Shown in pieces: positions 8,009 to 15,935 of a stretch of DNA of 29,839 nt. Made by a program: the position numbers and the translations under genes. How positions within the stretch are numbered: the stretch's first letter is position 1; every line of letters begins with the position of its first letter. Source of the stretch: Xanthobacteraceae bacterium (GTDB lineage: Bacteria; Pseudomonadota; Alphaproteobacteria; Rhizobiales; Xanthobacteraceae); assembly GCA_030039105.1 (NCBI GenBank), contig JASHQO010000253.1:1-29839 (forward strand), given 5' to 3'. A model generated the notes under the pieces. It was not told the DNA's origin. It saw only the letters and a program-made list of their open reading frames with translations, and did not search any database.

Positions 8009-8449
8009 TTGGCCCGCGTCCAGGATCACGATTTCCCCGAGCATCTGTTCTACGACGTCGAGAACCAGATCTGGTACGCCCCGTTGCCGGATGCCACCGT
8101 GCGCGCGGGCTTCACCAGTTGGGCGGCGGCGCTGATGGGGGAAATTCTCGTGTTCACGCCAAAGCGCCTCAATCACGCCTTCGAGGCGAACCGCTGGTTC
8201 GCCATGGTGGAAGGCGGCAAATGGGTCGGCGCCGCGCGCGCCGGTTTCGACGGCGCTGTCGTGGCCCATAACGAAGCATTGGTCCGCCGGCCCGAACTGT
8301 TGACCAGCGACGCATTCGGCGCAGGCTGGATGTTGATCGTGCGTCCTTCCGACGCCGGCTGGCGCAAGAACCTGGTGACTGGCGCCGGCATCGGACCGGC
8401 GATGGAAAGCTGGATAGCGGCGGAATCCTATAAGGAGCGCAATGGCTAA
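8009..8449 (+). CDS. GcvH-like lipoyl-domain protein
   Basis: A 146-aa protein that aligns with glycine cleavage H protein over most of its length. The block ATVRAGFTSWAAALMGEIL corresponds to TVGIT..AQ..LGD. The block NEALVRRPELLTSDAFGAGW corresponds to the C-terminal N-x-A-L-x-x-x-P-E-L-x-N-x-x-x-x-G-x-G-W motif. Lys71 in MVEGGKWVG sits where H protein has its lipoylated lysine (ESVKA), though the surrounding residues differ. No gcvT or gcvP is present, so a role in glycine cleavage is unlikely. Similar lipoate-binding proteins (LbpA) work with DsrE and TusA in the sHdr sulfur-oxidation system. The TTG start at 8009 is 6 bases after AGAGG (7998-8002). Lipoylation here is inferred. Confidence 0.82.
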   Translation: MARVQDHDFPEHLFYDVENQIWYAPLPDATVRAGFTSWAAALMGEILVFTPKRLNHAFEANRWFAMVEGGKWVGAARAGFDGAVVAHNEALVRRPELLTSDAFGAGWMLIVRPSDAGWRKNLVTGAGIGPAMESWIAAESYKERNG

Positions 8450-8623
8450 GCCGCGGACGCTGCGTCGCACCGTCGCGGAAAAGGCAAATCATGACAACCA
8501 ATTTCGTGCCGCCAGGCCATAGGCGGTCCCGGAAATGTCTGCAATGATGTCTTGGGGCAGGGTCCCATCGTCTGCAAAGGCAGGCCGACAGGCGACCAGA
8601 CCTGTGACAAGGGAGGACAAGAG

Positions 8624-9952
8624 ATGAAGCCGAATTCGGGGGCAGCTCAAAAAGCGCGCGCTGTCGACCGGCAGCGCCGCAAGGTGCTCAAGCTGATCGC
8701 GGCAGGCGGTGCCGGCGTGATCACCTCACCGTGGACCTTCCAATCCTCGCGCGCCGCACCAAAAACCATCAAGATCGGCCAGATCACACCGGAGACCGGT
8801 CCGATCGCTGCCTTTGGCGAACCGTCGAAATGGGTGGCCGACGCGGTGAGCAAGTTCCTCGGCGACGGCATCGTGGTCGCCGGCGAGAAGCACAGGGTCG
8901 AAATCCTCAACCGCGACAGCCAGTCGAATCCGAACCGTGCGTCGGAAGTGGCGGCGCAGCTCATCAACAACGACCGCGTCGACATCATGATTGCCTCGTC
9001 CACCGGCGACACCACCAATCCGGTCGCCGATCAATGCGAGCTCGCCGGTGTGCCCTGCGTCACCTCGGACGATCCCTGGCAGTCCTGGTTCTTCGGCCGC
9101 AAGGGCGACCCCAAGAAAGGCTTCGAGTGGACCTACCACTTCTTCTGGGGCTTCGACATGGCCGCCAACATGTTCGCCGAGATGTGGCTGACGCTGCCGG
9201 GCAGCAACAAGATTGCGGGCGTGATGCTGACCAACGATCCAGACGGCATCGCCGCCAGCGATCCGGTGCGTGGGCTGCCGGCCACCATCAAAAGCCACGG
9301 CTTCGACGTGCACTATCTCGGCCTCTATCCGCCGCTGGCCGACGACTTCACGGCGCAGATCACGCAACTGAAGAACCTGAACGCCGATATTGCCTGCGGC
9401 ATTTTCAACCCGCCGCAGTTCGCGATCTTCTGGACGCAGTGCGCGCAACAAGGCTATCGACCGAAAATCGTAACCCCGCCAAAAGCGCTGCTGTTCCCCA
9501 CCGCCGTCGAGGCGCTGGGCGATCGTGGCGCCGGCATGTCGACGGAGGTATGGTGGTCGCACCATCACCCGTTCAAGTCGGGGCTGACCGGAGAGACTGC
9601 CCAGCAATATTGCGACGCCTACGAGAAGGCGAGCGGCAAACAATGGACCCAGCCGCTCGGCTTCAAGCACGCCAACCTCGAGGTCGCCATCGACGTGCTC
9701 AAGCGTGCCAAGAAGCTCGATGCCGCCTCGATTCGCGACGCTATCGCGCAGACCGACTATCAGTCGATCGTCGGCCCGATCACCTGGAAAGGCGGACCGA
9801 CCAATCCGGTGCCGAATGTGTGCACGACCCCGTTGGTCGGCGGCCAATGGGAGAAGGGCACCAAGTGGAAGTACGATCTGAACATCGTGTTCAACGGCTC
9901 CGCGCCGAACATCCCGCTCGACAGGCCGTTTTCGGCGATTCAATATTCGTAA
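8624..9952 (+). CDS. ABC transporter substrate-binding protein, LivJ/LivK (Peripla_BP_6) family
   Basis: A 442-aa periplasmic binding protein. The N-terminus has RRKVLKLIAAGGAGVI (from residue 18), a twin-arginine-like signal, with a likely cleavage site near residue 45. The mature part starts TIKIGQITPETGPIAAFG, typical of the leucine/isoleucine/valine-binding fold, and continues with a RDSQSNPNRASEVAAQLI motif and YEKASGKQW. The ATG at 8624 was chosen over the longer TTG-started frame because GGGAGG (8611-8616) precedes it at good spacing. The permease and ATPase genes follow, separated by a strong hairpin. Many members bind aromatic or other non-amino-acid ligands. Given the downstream monooxygenases, the ligand may be an aromatic or heterocyclic growth substrate. 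Confidence 0.92.
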   Translation: MKPNSGAAQKARAVDRQRRKVLKLIAAGGAGVITSPWTFQSSRAAPKTIKIGQITPETGPIAAFGEPSKWVADAVSKFLGDGIVVAGEKHRVEILNRDSQSNPNRASEVAAQLINNDRVDIMIASSTGDTTNPVADQCELAGVPCVTSDDPWQSWFFGRKGDPKKGFEWTYHFFWGFDMAANMFAEMWLTLPGSNKIAGVMLTNDPDGIAASDPVRGLPATIKSHGFDVHYLGLYPPLADDFTAQITQLKNLNADIACGIFNPPQFAIFWTQCAQQGYRPKIVTPPKALLFPTAVEALGDRGAGMSTEVWWSHHHPFKSGLTGETAQQYCDAYEKASGKQWTQPLGFKHANLEVAIDVLKRAKKLDAASIRDAIAQTDYQSIVGPITWKGGPTNPVPNVCTTPLVGGQWEKGTKWKYDLNIVFNGSAPNIPLDRPFSAIQYS

Positions 9953-9974
9953 AGCGCTGACGGTTGGCGAATAT

Positions 9975-10001
9975 AGCCGCCGCGCACAAAGCGCGGCGGC
10001 T
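9975..10001 (+). promoter_or_regulatory. Perfect 11-bp intercistronic hairpin between binding-protein gene and ATPase gene
   Basis: AGCCGCCGCGC and GCGCGGCGGCT are perfectly complementary around a 5-base loop (ACAAA). No run of T follows, so it is a weak fit to an intrinsic terminator. Its position, right after the binding-protein gene and 19 bases before the first ATPase start, suits partial termination or 3' end protection. Either would raise binding-protein mRNA over the membrane components. Confidence 0.7.
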
Positions 10002-10020
10002 CGGTGTGTAACAATTCTGC

Positions 10021-10746
10021 ATGACGGTGCTTCTCGAACTTGACGGTGTGTCAAAATCCTACGGCGCGCTCAAAGCCGTAGACTCGTTGAGCCTTGCGCT
10101 CGCGGCCGGCGAGGCGCTGGCGGTAATCGGCCCCAACGGTGCCGGCAAGACCACGTTGTTCAACCTGATCACCGGCGATGTCGCACCAACCCAAGGCCGC
10201 GTCCTATTCGACGGCGCCGACATGACGGCCATGGCGCCGCACGCGCGTTCGCGGCTCGGCATCGGCCGCTCCTATCAGATTCCGCATCCGTTCGCGAACA
10301 TGAGCGTGTTCGAGAACCTTTTGGTCGGCGCGATCTACGGCGGCCGCAAGGGCGAGCGGGAAAGTTATGGTCGCTGCTGCGACGTGCTGCGCGTGACCGG
10401 CCTTTACGACAAGGCTAACGCGCCGGCGCGGACGCTGACCCTGCTGCAGCGCAAGCGGCTGGAACTGGCGCGGGCACTCGCGATCGAGCCAAAGCTCCTG
10501 CTGCTCGACGAGATCGCCGGCGGGCTCACCGAATTTGAATGCGGCGAGCTGGTCAAGACCATCAGGGACATCCACGCCGGCGGCACCACTATCGTATGGA
10601 TCGAGCACATTGTGCACGCGCTGCTGTCGGTCGCGAGCCGGCTGATCGTGATGAATTTCGGCCAGGTTTTGGCGCAGGGCGACCCGCGCGACGTCATGAA
10701 CGAGCCCAGAGTGCGCGAGGTCTATATGGGCATGCCGGTGTCATGA
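10021..10746 (+). CDS. livG: Branched-chain-type ABC transporter ATPase (LivG-like)
   Basis: A 241-aa ATPase. Walker A GPNGAGKTT is at 37-45 and Walker B LLLLDE at 159-164, with a switch histidine in VWIEHIVHALL. The ABC signature region reads LTLLQRKRLELARAL, a degenerate form of LSGGQ seen in some LivG-type proteins. The family-typical TFQ-like region is RSYQIPHPFANMSVFENL. It powers import by the two permeases together with the LivF-like partner. No clear Shine-Dalgarno lies before ATG 10021; the conserved chain starts right there, so the start is accepted. It overlaps the next gene by four bases (ATGA). The transported substrate is not known, so the symbol is a family label only. Confidence 0.93.
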   Translation: MTVLLELDGVSKSYGALKAVDSLSLALAAGEALAVIGPNGAGKTTLFNLITGDVAPTQGRVLFDGADMTAMAPHARSRLGIGRSYQIPHPFANMSVFENLLVGAIYGGRKGERESYGRCCDVLRVTGLYDKANAPARTLTLLQRKRLELARALAIEPKLLLLDEIAGGLTEFECGELVKTIRDIHAGGTTIVWIEHIVHALLSVASRLIVMNFGQVLAQGDPRDVMNEPRVREVYMGMPVS

Positions 10747-11441
10747 GCCTGCTTGAGACGCGCAGCCTTTCGGCGTTCTACGGCGACTTCCAGGCGCTAT
10801 TCGGCATCAATGTCAGCATCGAGCAAGGCGAGACGGTCGCCATCATCGGCGCCAACGGCGCCGGCAAGACCACGTTTTTGCGCTCGGTCGCCGGCATGCT
10901 GCCGACCAAGCCCGAAATGGTGATATTCGACGGCAAGCCGATCGGCCAGCTTACGCCGCACGATATCGTGCGGCTCGGCATCGCCATGGTGCCGGAAGGC
11001 CGCCGCCTGTTTCCAAGCCTGACGGTGGAGGAAAACCTGCTGCTCGGCGGTCACAGTGAGCGCCCCGGACCGTGGAGCTTGAAACGCGTCTACGAACTGT
11101 TCCCGCGGCTACGCGATCTGCGCCACCTGCCGGCGCCGGCATTGTCCGGCGGGCAACAGCAGATGGCGGCGGTGGGCCGCGCGCTGATGGCCAATCCGCG
11201 ACTCTTGCTGTGCGACGAGCTGTCGCTCGGCCTCGCCCCGGTCGTTATCCGCGACATCTACCAGTGCCTCGACGCCATCATCGCCGAAGGCACGACCGTC
11301 GTGCTGGTCGAGCAGGACATTAATCGCGCGCTCGACGCCTCGACGCGCTTCTACTGTTTCCAGGAGGGGCATCTGGCGCTGACGGCGCCAACCAAGGACT
11401 TCAACCGCGCCGCGATCACCGCAGCCTATTTCGGACTCTAA
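10743..11441 (+). CDS. livF: Branched-chain-type ABC transporter ATPase (LivF-like)
   Basis: A 232-aa ATPase with Walker A GANGAGKTT (36-44), canonical signature LSGGQQQ (134-140), Walker B LLLCDE (154-159) and switch region VLVEQDINRAL. The VPEGRRLFPSLTVEENL block is diagnostic of LivF. The start overlaps the LivG-like stop. The stop codon TAA coincides with the edge of the palindromic repeat that begins at 11438, so the last residues may have been set by the repeat insertion. It pairs with the LivG-like ATPase on the permease dimer. Confidence 0.93.
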   Translation: MSLLETRSLSAFYGDFQALFGINVSIEQGETVAIIGANGAGKTTFLRSVAGMLPTKPEMVIFDGKPIGQLTPHDIVRLGIAMVPEGRRLFPSLTVEENLLLGGHSERPGPWSLKRVYELFPRLRDLRHLPAPALSGGQQQMAAVGRALMANPRLLLCDELSLGLAPVVIRDIYQCLDAIIAEGTTVVLVEQDINRALDASTRFYCFQEGHLALTAPTKDFNRAAITAAYFGL

Positions 11442-11543
11442 AGCATGATCCCGAAAAGTGGCAAACCGGTTTTCGGAAAAGACCATGCGCAAGCAAAAGG
11501 CTAGAGCGGGATGACGATTCGACCAAAACTCATCCCGCTCTAG
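11438..11543. repeat. Palindromic intergenic repeat, copy 1
   Basis: This 106-bp element fills the gap between the LivF-like and LivH-like genes. It holds a perfect 14-bp inverted repeat (CTAGAGCGGGATGA at 11501-11514 with TCATCCCGCTCTAG at 11530-11543). It also holds a second imperfect hairpin built from the GCATGATCCCGAAAA and TTTTCGGAAAAG blocks. The same element is found reversed at 23199-23329. It lies inside an operon, 10 bases before the LivH start, so it may alter permease expression. Confidence 0.9.
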
Positions 11544-11553
11544 GGCGGACCGG

Positions 11554-12420
11554 ATGAACTGGCTCAACATCCTCGTTCAGGGCGGCCTGCTCGGCGGCTT
11601 CTACGCCCTGTTCGCCATCGGGCTGTCGATGTCATTCGGCATCATGCGGCTAGTCAACATCGCTCACGGCGACCTGATCGTGCTCTCCGCCTACGTGGCG
11701 CTGATCGTCACCGAGAGCACCGGGCTCGATCCGTTTCTGAGCACCATCGTCGTCGTACCGGTGATGTTCGCGCTTGGCTACGCGCTGCAACGCGGCCTGC
11801 TCAACCAGACGCTCAGCGGCGGGCTATTGCCGCCGCTGCTCGTCACCTTCGGGATTTCGATCATCATCCAGAACGGACTACTGCAGATCTTTGGCGCCTA
11901 CGACCACCGGCTCAAGGAAGGAGCAATCGAGACCGCGAGCCTGCAGCTTCCGGGCGGTCTCGCCATCGGCGCCTATCCGATCCTGGTTTTCGCCGTCGCG
12001 GTCTTCGCCATCGCCAGCATGCAGCTCCTGTTCTACCGCACGCGGCTCGGCCGCGCCTTTCGCGCCGTATCCGACGACGCCGACACCGCCGAGCTGATGG
12101 GCATCGACAACCGCAAGCTGTTCGCGATGGCGCTGGGCATTGCGATGGTCTTCACCGCGCTCGCCGGCATCCTGTTCGGTATCCGCACGATCTTCGCTCC
12201 GTCAGCCGGACCGATCCGGCTCATTCTGGCGTTCGAAGCCGTGATCATCGGCGGCCTTGGCAGTCTGTGGGGCACGCTCATTGGCGGCGTCGTTCTCGGT
12301 ATCGCGCAAACGATCGGCGCCGCGCTCGATCCGAACTGGCAAATTCTCGCCGGCCATCTCGCTTTTCTTGCCATCCTGGTGGCGCGCCCGAGCGGGCTGT
12401 TCCCGCGGACGAGGGACTGA
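11554..12420 (+). CDS. livH: Branched-chain-type ABC transporter permease (LivH-like)
   Basis: A 288-aa permease with about eight hydrophobic segments. The opening GGLLGGFYALFAIGLSMSFG and following IMRLVNIAHGDL motif are the LivH hallmark. The cytoplasmic loop FRAVSDDADTAELMGID carries the conserved EAA-like coupling region (A-x-x-x-x-x-x-A-x-L-x-G-I-x). The C-terminus has EAVIIGGLGSLWG, also typical. The ATG at 11554 is preceded by GGGCGGA next to the repeat hairpin. It forms the membrane channel with the LivM-like protein, whose gene starts 2 bases after this stop. Confidence 0.94.
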   Translation: MNWLNILVQGGLLGGFYALFAIGLSMSFGIMRLVNIAHGDLIVLSAYVALIVTESTGLDPFLSTIVVVPVMFALGYALQRGLLNQTLSGGLLPPLLVTFGISIIIQNGLLQIFGAYDHRLKEGAIETASLQLPGGLAIGAYPILVFAVAVFAIASMQLLFYRTRLGRAFRAVSDDADTAELMGIDNRKLFAMALGIAMVFTALAGILFGIRTIFAPSAGPIRLILAFEAVIIGGLGSLWGTLIGGVVLGIAQTIGAALDPNWQILAGHLAFLAILVARPSGLFPRTRD

Positions 12421-12422
12421 CA

Positions 12423-13451
12423 ATGGAAGCCGACCGGGTGGAGCGTGGGACCAGGGCCAGTCGCGCTTTTGCCGTCATCGCGGCACCAGTGCTGGTCGCG
12501 CTGGTTACGCTGCCGTGGTGGTGGGGCGATCCGGGCTGGATGCGGCTCATCGCCGAGATGGCCTACTATCTGGCACTGGCGCAGCTATGGAATCTGCTCG
12601 CCGGCTATGCTGGCCTCGTCTCGGTCGGCCAGCAGGCCTATGTCGGACTCGGCGGCTACGCGCTGTTCTATCTGACCGGGCCGGCCAACGTGAACCTCTA
12701 TCTGGCGCTGCTGCTCGCCGGGCCGTTCGCCGGACTGATCGCCATTCCGGTCTCGTTCGCGGTATTCCGATTGCGCGGCGCCTATTTCGCCATCGGCACC
12801 TGGGTCGTATCCGAAGTCTTTGCCCTGCTTGCGAGCCTGATTCTGGTACTGGGCGCAGGCTCCGGCCTCTCGCTCACCGTGCCGATCCTGCGCCAGATAT
12901 CGTCCGACCGCGACGTGCGCGACGCGGTCCTCTATCTCATGTCGCTCGCTGTCGCCGCTCTGGTCTTTGCCATCGTTTACTTGTTGTTGCGTTCGCGGCA
13001 CGGCTTGGCGCTCACGGCGATCCGCGATTCCGAGCCGGCGTCGGCAAGCCTCGGCGTCAACACCTTTCGCACCAAATTCATCGTCTATCTGGTGACTGCG
13101 GCGTGCACCGGCCTGATCGGCGCGTTGATCTTCCTGCAGAAGCTGCGCATCTCGCCCGAGGCCGGCTTCAGCATCAACGACTGGACGGTCGTGGTAATCT
13201 TCATGGTGGTGATTGGCGGCATCGGCACGCTCGAGGGACCGTTCGTCGGCATGCTGATCTATATTATGCTGCGCGAGCTTCTGGCCGACTACGGCACAAT
13301 CTATCTCATCCTCATGGGTGCGATCGCGATCGCAGTCATGCTGAAGGCGCCGTTCGGCATCTGGGGTTGGGTCGTTCAGCGTTACAACGTCCAGCTCTTC
13401 CCGGTCGGTCGGCGCCTGGTGCTGACGGCGTCAAAAGCGTCCGAGCGATAG
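12423..13451 (+). CDS. livM: Branched-chain-type ABC transporter permease (LivM-like)
   Basis: A 342-aa permease with about nine to ten hydrophobic segments. Family motifs include NLLAGYAGLVSVGQQAYVGLG near residue 57 and AIRDSEPASASLGVN, the ATPase-contact loop. Near the C-terminus, a MVVIGGIGTLEGPFVG block completes the pattern. ATG 12423 follows the LivH-like stop by 2 bases, so translation is probably coupled. With the upstream binding protein and ATPases this completes a five-part importer. Confidence 0.93.
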   Translation: MEADRVERGTRASRAFAVIAAPVLVALVTLPWWWGDPGWMRLIAEMAYYLALAQLWNLLAGYAGLVSVGQQAYVGLGGYALFYLTGPANVNLYLALLLAGPFAGLIAIPVSFAVFRLRGAYFAIGTWVVSEVFALLASLILVLGAGSGLSLTVPILRQISSDRDVRDAVLYLMSLAVAALVFAIVYLLLRSRHGLALTAIRDSEPASASLGVNTFRTKFIVYLVTAACTGLIGALIFLQKLRISPEAGFSINDWTVVVIFMVVIGGIGTLEGPFVGMLIYIMLRELLADYGTIYLILMGAIAIAVMLKAPFGIWGWVVQRYNVQLFPVGRRLVLTASKASER

Positions 13452-13460
13452 GAGCAGCGC

Positions 13461-14636
13461 ATGCCCTCCCCTGCGCAAAGCGCAACCAAATGGGACATTC
13501 TCGATCGCGTCCGCGCCATGGCGCCGCGATTTTCCGAACGCGCTGCTGCGGCCGAGCAGGCACGGCGAATTCCCGAGGCGTCGGTCAAAGAGATGCTCGA
13601 TGCCGGCTTTGCCCGCATCCTGGTCCCGAAGGAAGCCGGCGGCTACGGGCTCGGCTTCGATACCTGGTTCGAGGTCACGCGCGAACTGTGCAAGGCAGAT
13701 GCGTCGCACGGCTGGTGCGCAAGCCTCATCATCCACCACAACCATTTGATCGCGCAATATCCGGAAATCGCGCAGAGGACGCTGTGGGCGAACGGCCTCG
13801 ACGTGCCGGTCGCAGCGTCGTTCGCGCCGGCGGCGGTCGCGGTGCCGGTCGATGGCGGCTATCGCGTCTCCGGCAAGGGATCCCCATTCGCCAGCGGGGT
13901 CGACCACTGCACCTGGGTCATGCTCGGCGGCATGGCGCAGGAGGCCGCCGGCCCGGAATGGAAATTCTTCCTGGTGGCGCCTGGCGATTACGCCATCCGC
14001 GATACCTGGTTCACCGCCGGCATGTGCGGCACCGGCAGCAAGACCATCGTCACCGACGGCGCCTTCGTGCCGAACGACCGGGTACTCAAGTTGACGGAGC
14101 TACGCGACGGCAAGACGCCGGGCGGCGCCAGGTACAAAGACGTGATCTTCCACACGCCGTTCTTCTATTACGCGCCGATCTCGTTTGCGACGCCGATGCT
14201 GGGTGCGGCGCAAGGCGCCTACGAGTATTTCCGCGACTGGGCCAAGACGCGGGTCACCCAGGACGGCTCGTCGCTTGCCGAGAAGGCCTCGATTCAGGTG
14301 CGCATGGCGCGTGCCGCCGCCGATCTCGACGCTGCCGATCTCTTGCTGCGCCGCTGCGTCAACGTGACCGAAGCGCCGCAAGACTATTCGCCGGACCACC
14401 TCGCCCGCTCGGTCCGAGATTATGCCCGCATATCGGAGCTGACCGTCGGCGTTGTCGACGCTCTCGTCGCGCTCAGCGGCACCGCGAGTTTCAACACGTC
14501 TCATCCGCTACAGCGGGCGTGGCGCGACATCCATTTCATGTCCATGCACATCGCGGTCAATAGCGAGATGAACTTTACGCACTACGGCCGCATGGCGCTC
14601 GGCCTGGGGCGCGACGCGAGCCGGCCGTATTTTTGA
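13461..14636 (+). CDS. Flavin-dependent monooxygenase, acyl-CoA-dehydrogenase fold (HsaA/DszC-like)
   Basis: A 391-aa oxygenase of the group D two-component type. It shares the acyl-CoA dehydrogenase fold but acts as an FMNH2/FADH2-dependent hydroxylase, as in HsaA, DszC or the 4-hydroxyphenylacetate 3-hydroxylase oxygenases. The N-terminal helix block IPEASVKEMLDAGFARILVPKEAGGYG is typical. The middle beta domain contains SGKGSPFASGVDHCTWVMLGG and the FTAGMCGTGSKTIV segment. The C-terminal helical domain ends HYGRMALGLGRD. It lies 9 bases after the LivM-like gene behind AGGAG, so it is likely in the transporter operon. The substrate is unknown, and no reductase partner gene is in the window. 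Confidence 0.85.
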   Translation: MPSPAQSATKWDILDRVRAMAPRFSERAAAAEQARRIPEASVKEMLDAGFARILVPKEAGGYGLGFDTWFEVTRELCKADASHGWCASLIIHHNHLIAQYPEIAQRTLWANGLDVPVAASFAPAAVAVPVDGGYRVSGKGSPFASGVDHCTWVMLGGMAQEAAGPEWKFFLVAPGDYAIRDTWFTAGMCGTGSKTIVTDGAFVPNDRVLKLTELRDGKTPGGARYKDVIFHTPFFYYAPISFATPMLGAAQGAYEYFRDWAKTRVTQDGSSLAEKASIQVRMARAAADLDAADLLLRRCVNVTEAPQDYSPDHLARSVRDYARISELTVGVVDALVALSGTASFNTSHPLQRAWRDIHFMSMHIAVNSEMNFTHYGRMALGLGRDASRPYF

Positions 14637-14741
14637 GTATCTCATCGCCATGTTTCCCGGACCCGGCGGTTGCGACGATCCCAGGTCTGCGGCACACCGC
14701 TATGCGCTGCGCCTCGCTCGGTAAAGATGCCGAAGCGGCAC

Positions 14742-15869
14742 TTAGCGCAACCCCGCCTGCACCACCAGCGGATAGACACGGTCCTCGAACCAGCGCTGGT
14801 CCGCGATATAGCGCGGCCAGTTCAGCAGCGTGCCGTCGAGACCCATTTTCGACATGCGCACCAAGCCGTCCGTGATCTGCTCCGCTGTGCCGACCAGCGG
14901 ATAGCCGCCCCAGCCGGCGATGAAATGTTTCTTCATTTCGGCCAGCACCGGCGCCGGCAGCGTCTTGGCGTTGGCGATCATGGTGTCGACCAGGTTTGAG
15001 ACCGCGTCCCAGTCGCCCTTCGCGTTCACATAGTCCTCGAAATAATCCTTCGCTTCCTGCTCGGTCTCACCCTGCACCACGTAAGCGTAGCTCCACACCT
15101 GAATGTCGCGGCCGTATTCCTTGCGCGCAAGCTGGCGATAGGAATCGACCTTCGCCTTGCAGTCGTCGAAATCGTGGGAGCCGAACACTACGTAGACCAT
15201 GTCGCAGTATTTCGCCGCGAAGTGCTGGCCCTTCTCCGAGCCGCCGGCATTCATCACTGCCGGGAACGGCTTTTGGATCGGCTTCGGCTCGAGATAGCCC
15301 TTCTTGATCTTGTAGAAGCGGCCTTCGAAATCGAACGGCTCCTCGCGTGTCCAAAGTTCTTTCAAGATGTGCAGCCACTCGGCCGCGCAGTCGTAACGAT
15401 CGTTGTGCTCCATCAGCGGCGAGCCGAACATTTCGATCTCGGGCCGGTTCCAGCCGGTGACGATGTTGAGCGCGAAGCGGCCGCCGGTGACGTGATCGAT
15501 GGTCGCCGCCTGCTTCGCCGCCATCACCGGATGGATGGTCGGCACGTGGGACGTGGCGAAGATGCCGGAATAGCGGGTCGAGGCACCGACCGCCGCGGCC
15601 CAGGAGAAGCACTCAAAGCCCGGGCCGTTGAAATTGGTGACGCCGCCGAACCCATGCCAACGCCCGATCGGCACCAGTGCCTCGAACTCCATCGACTCGG
15701 AAATTCTCGCCAGTTCCAGCGTGTTCGGCCAGTTGATCTCAAGCACGCCATCAATGGTGGAGATGGCGCAGCCGCGGTCGAGATTGGTGCCGAAGGTACC
15801 AAGCTTGAGCTTGCGGTCGTTGAAGACCGGGTTGGTGCGGCGCCCTTGCGTTGCCGTTGCCGAAGCCAT
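14742..15869 (-). CDS. LLM-class flavin-dependent monooxygenase (RutA-like)
   Basis: A 375-aa TIM-barrel luciferase-like monooxygenase. It resembles the pyrimidine oxygenase RutA group and related enzymes in the blocks AATIDHVTGGRFALNIVTGW and GRWHGFGGVTNFNGPGFE and in the barrel-end YPLVVQ segment. Such enzymes use FMNH2 supplied by a separate reductase and open or hydroxylate rings or C-S/C-N bonds. ATG at 15869 (complement) was chosen over the upstream TTG because GGGAGGAG precedes it. It is convergent with the monooxygenase ending at 14636 and divergent from the LigA-like gene. The shared 104-base promoter region holds a strong palindrome. The function here is not assignable beyond family. 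Confidence 0.87.
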   Translation of the reverse strand: MASATATQGRRTNPVFNDRKLKLGTFGTNLDRGCAISTIDGVLEINWPNTLELARISESMEFEALVPIGRWHGFGGVTNFNGPGFECFSWAAAVGASTRYSGIFATSHVPTIHPVMAAKQAATIDHVTGGRFALNIVTGWNRPEIEMFGSPLMEHNDRYDCAAEWLHILKELWTREEPFDFEGRFYKIKKGYLEPKPIQKPFPAVMNAGGSEKGQHFAAKYCDMVYVVFGSHDFDDCKAKVDSYRQLARKEYGRDIQVWSYAYVVQGETEQEAKDYFEDYVNAKGDWDAVSNLVDTMIANAKTLPAPVLAEMKKHFIAGWGGYPLVGTAEQITDGLVRMSKMGLDGTLLNWPRYIADQRWFEDRVYPLVVQAGLR

Positions 15870-15935
15870 TTCGCGCTCCTCCCGCGGGATTGGCGAAAGC
15901 TTAGCCAACGCCGGGCGACGGTGGCAATCGGCGCG

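Noticed and set aside
8491..8547. Small reading frame of 18 codons (ATG 8491) before the binding-protein gene, with a GGAAAAGG sequence upstream
   Set aside because: Too short to judge, no conserved character, and the amino-acid content looks random. It could be a leader peptide, but nothing in the sequence supports it over chance.
8726..10054. 442-codon - strand frame opposite the binding-protein gene
   Set aside because: Mirror of the real gene; composition and lack of a start context show it is non-coding.
13461..14636. True acyl-CoA dehydrogenase of fatty-acid oxidation
   Set aside because: The sequence lacks the usual catalytic-glutamate surroundings and resembles the HsaA/DszC-type oxygenases; the neighbours are oxygenases, not beta-oxidation genes.
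14637..14741. Terminator between the convergent monooxygenase and LLM genes
   Set aside because: No stem longer than a few bases and no T-run were found.
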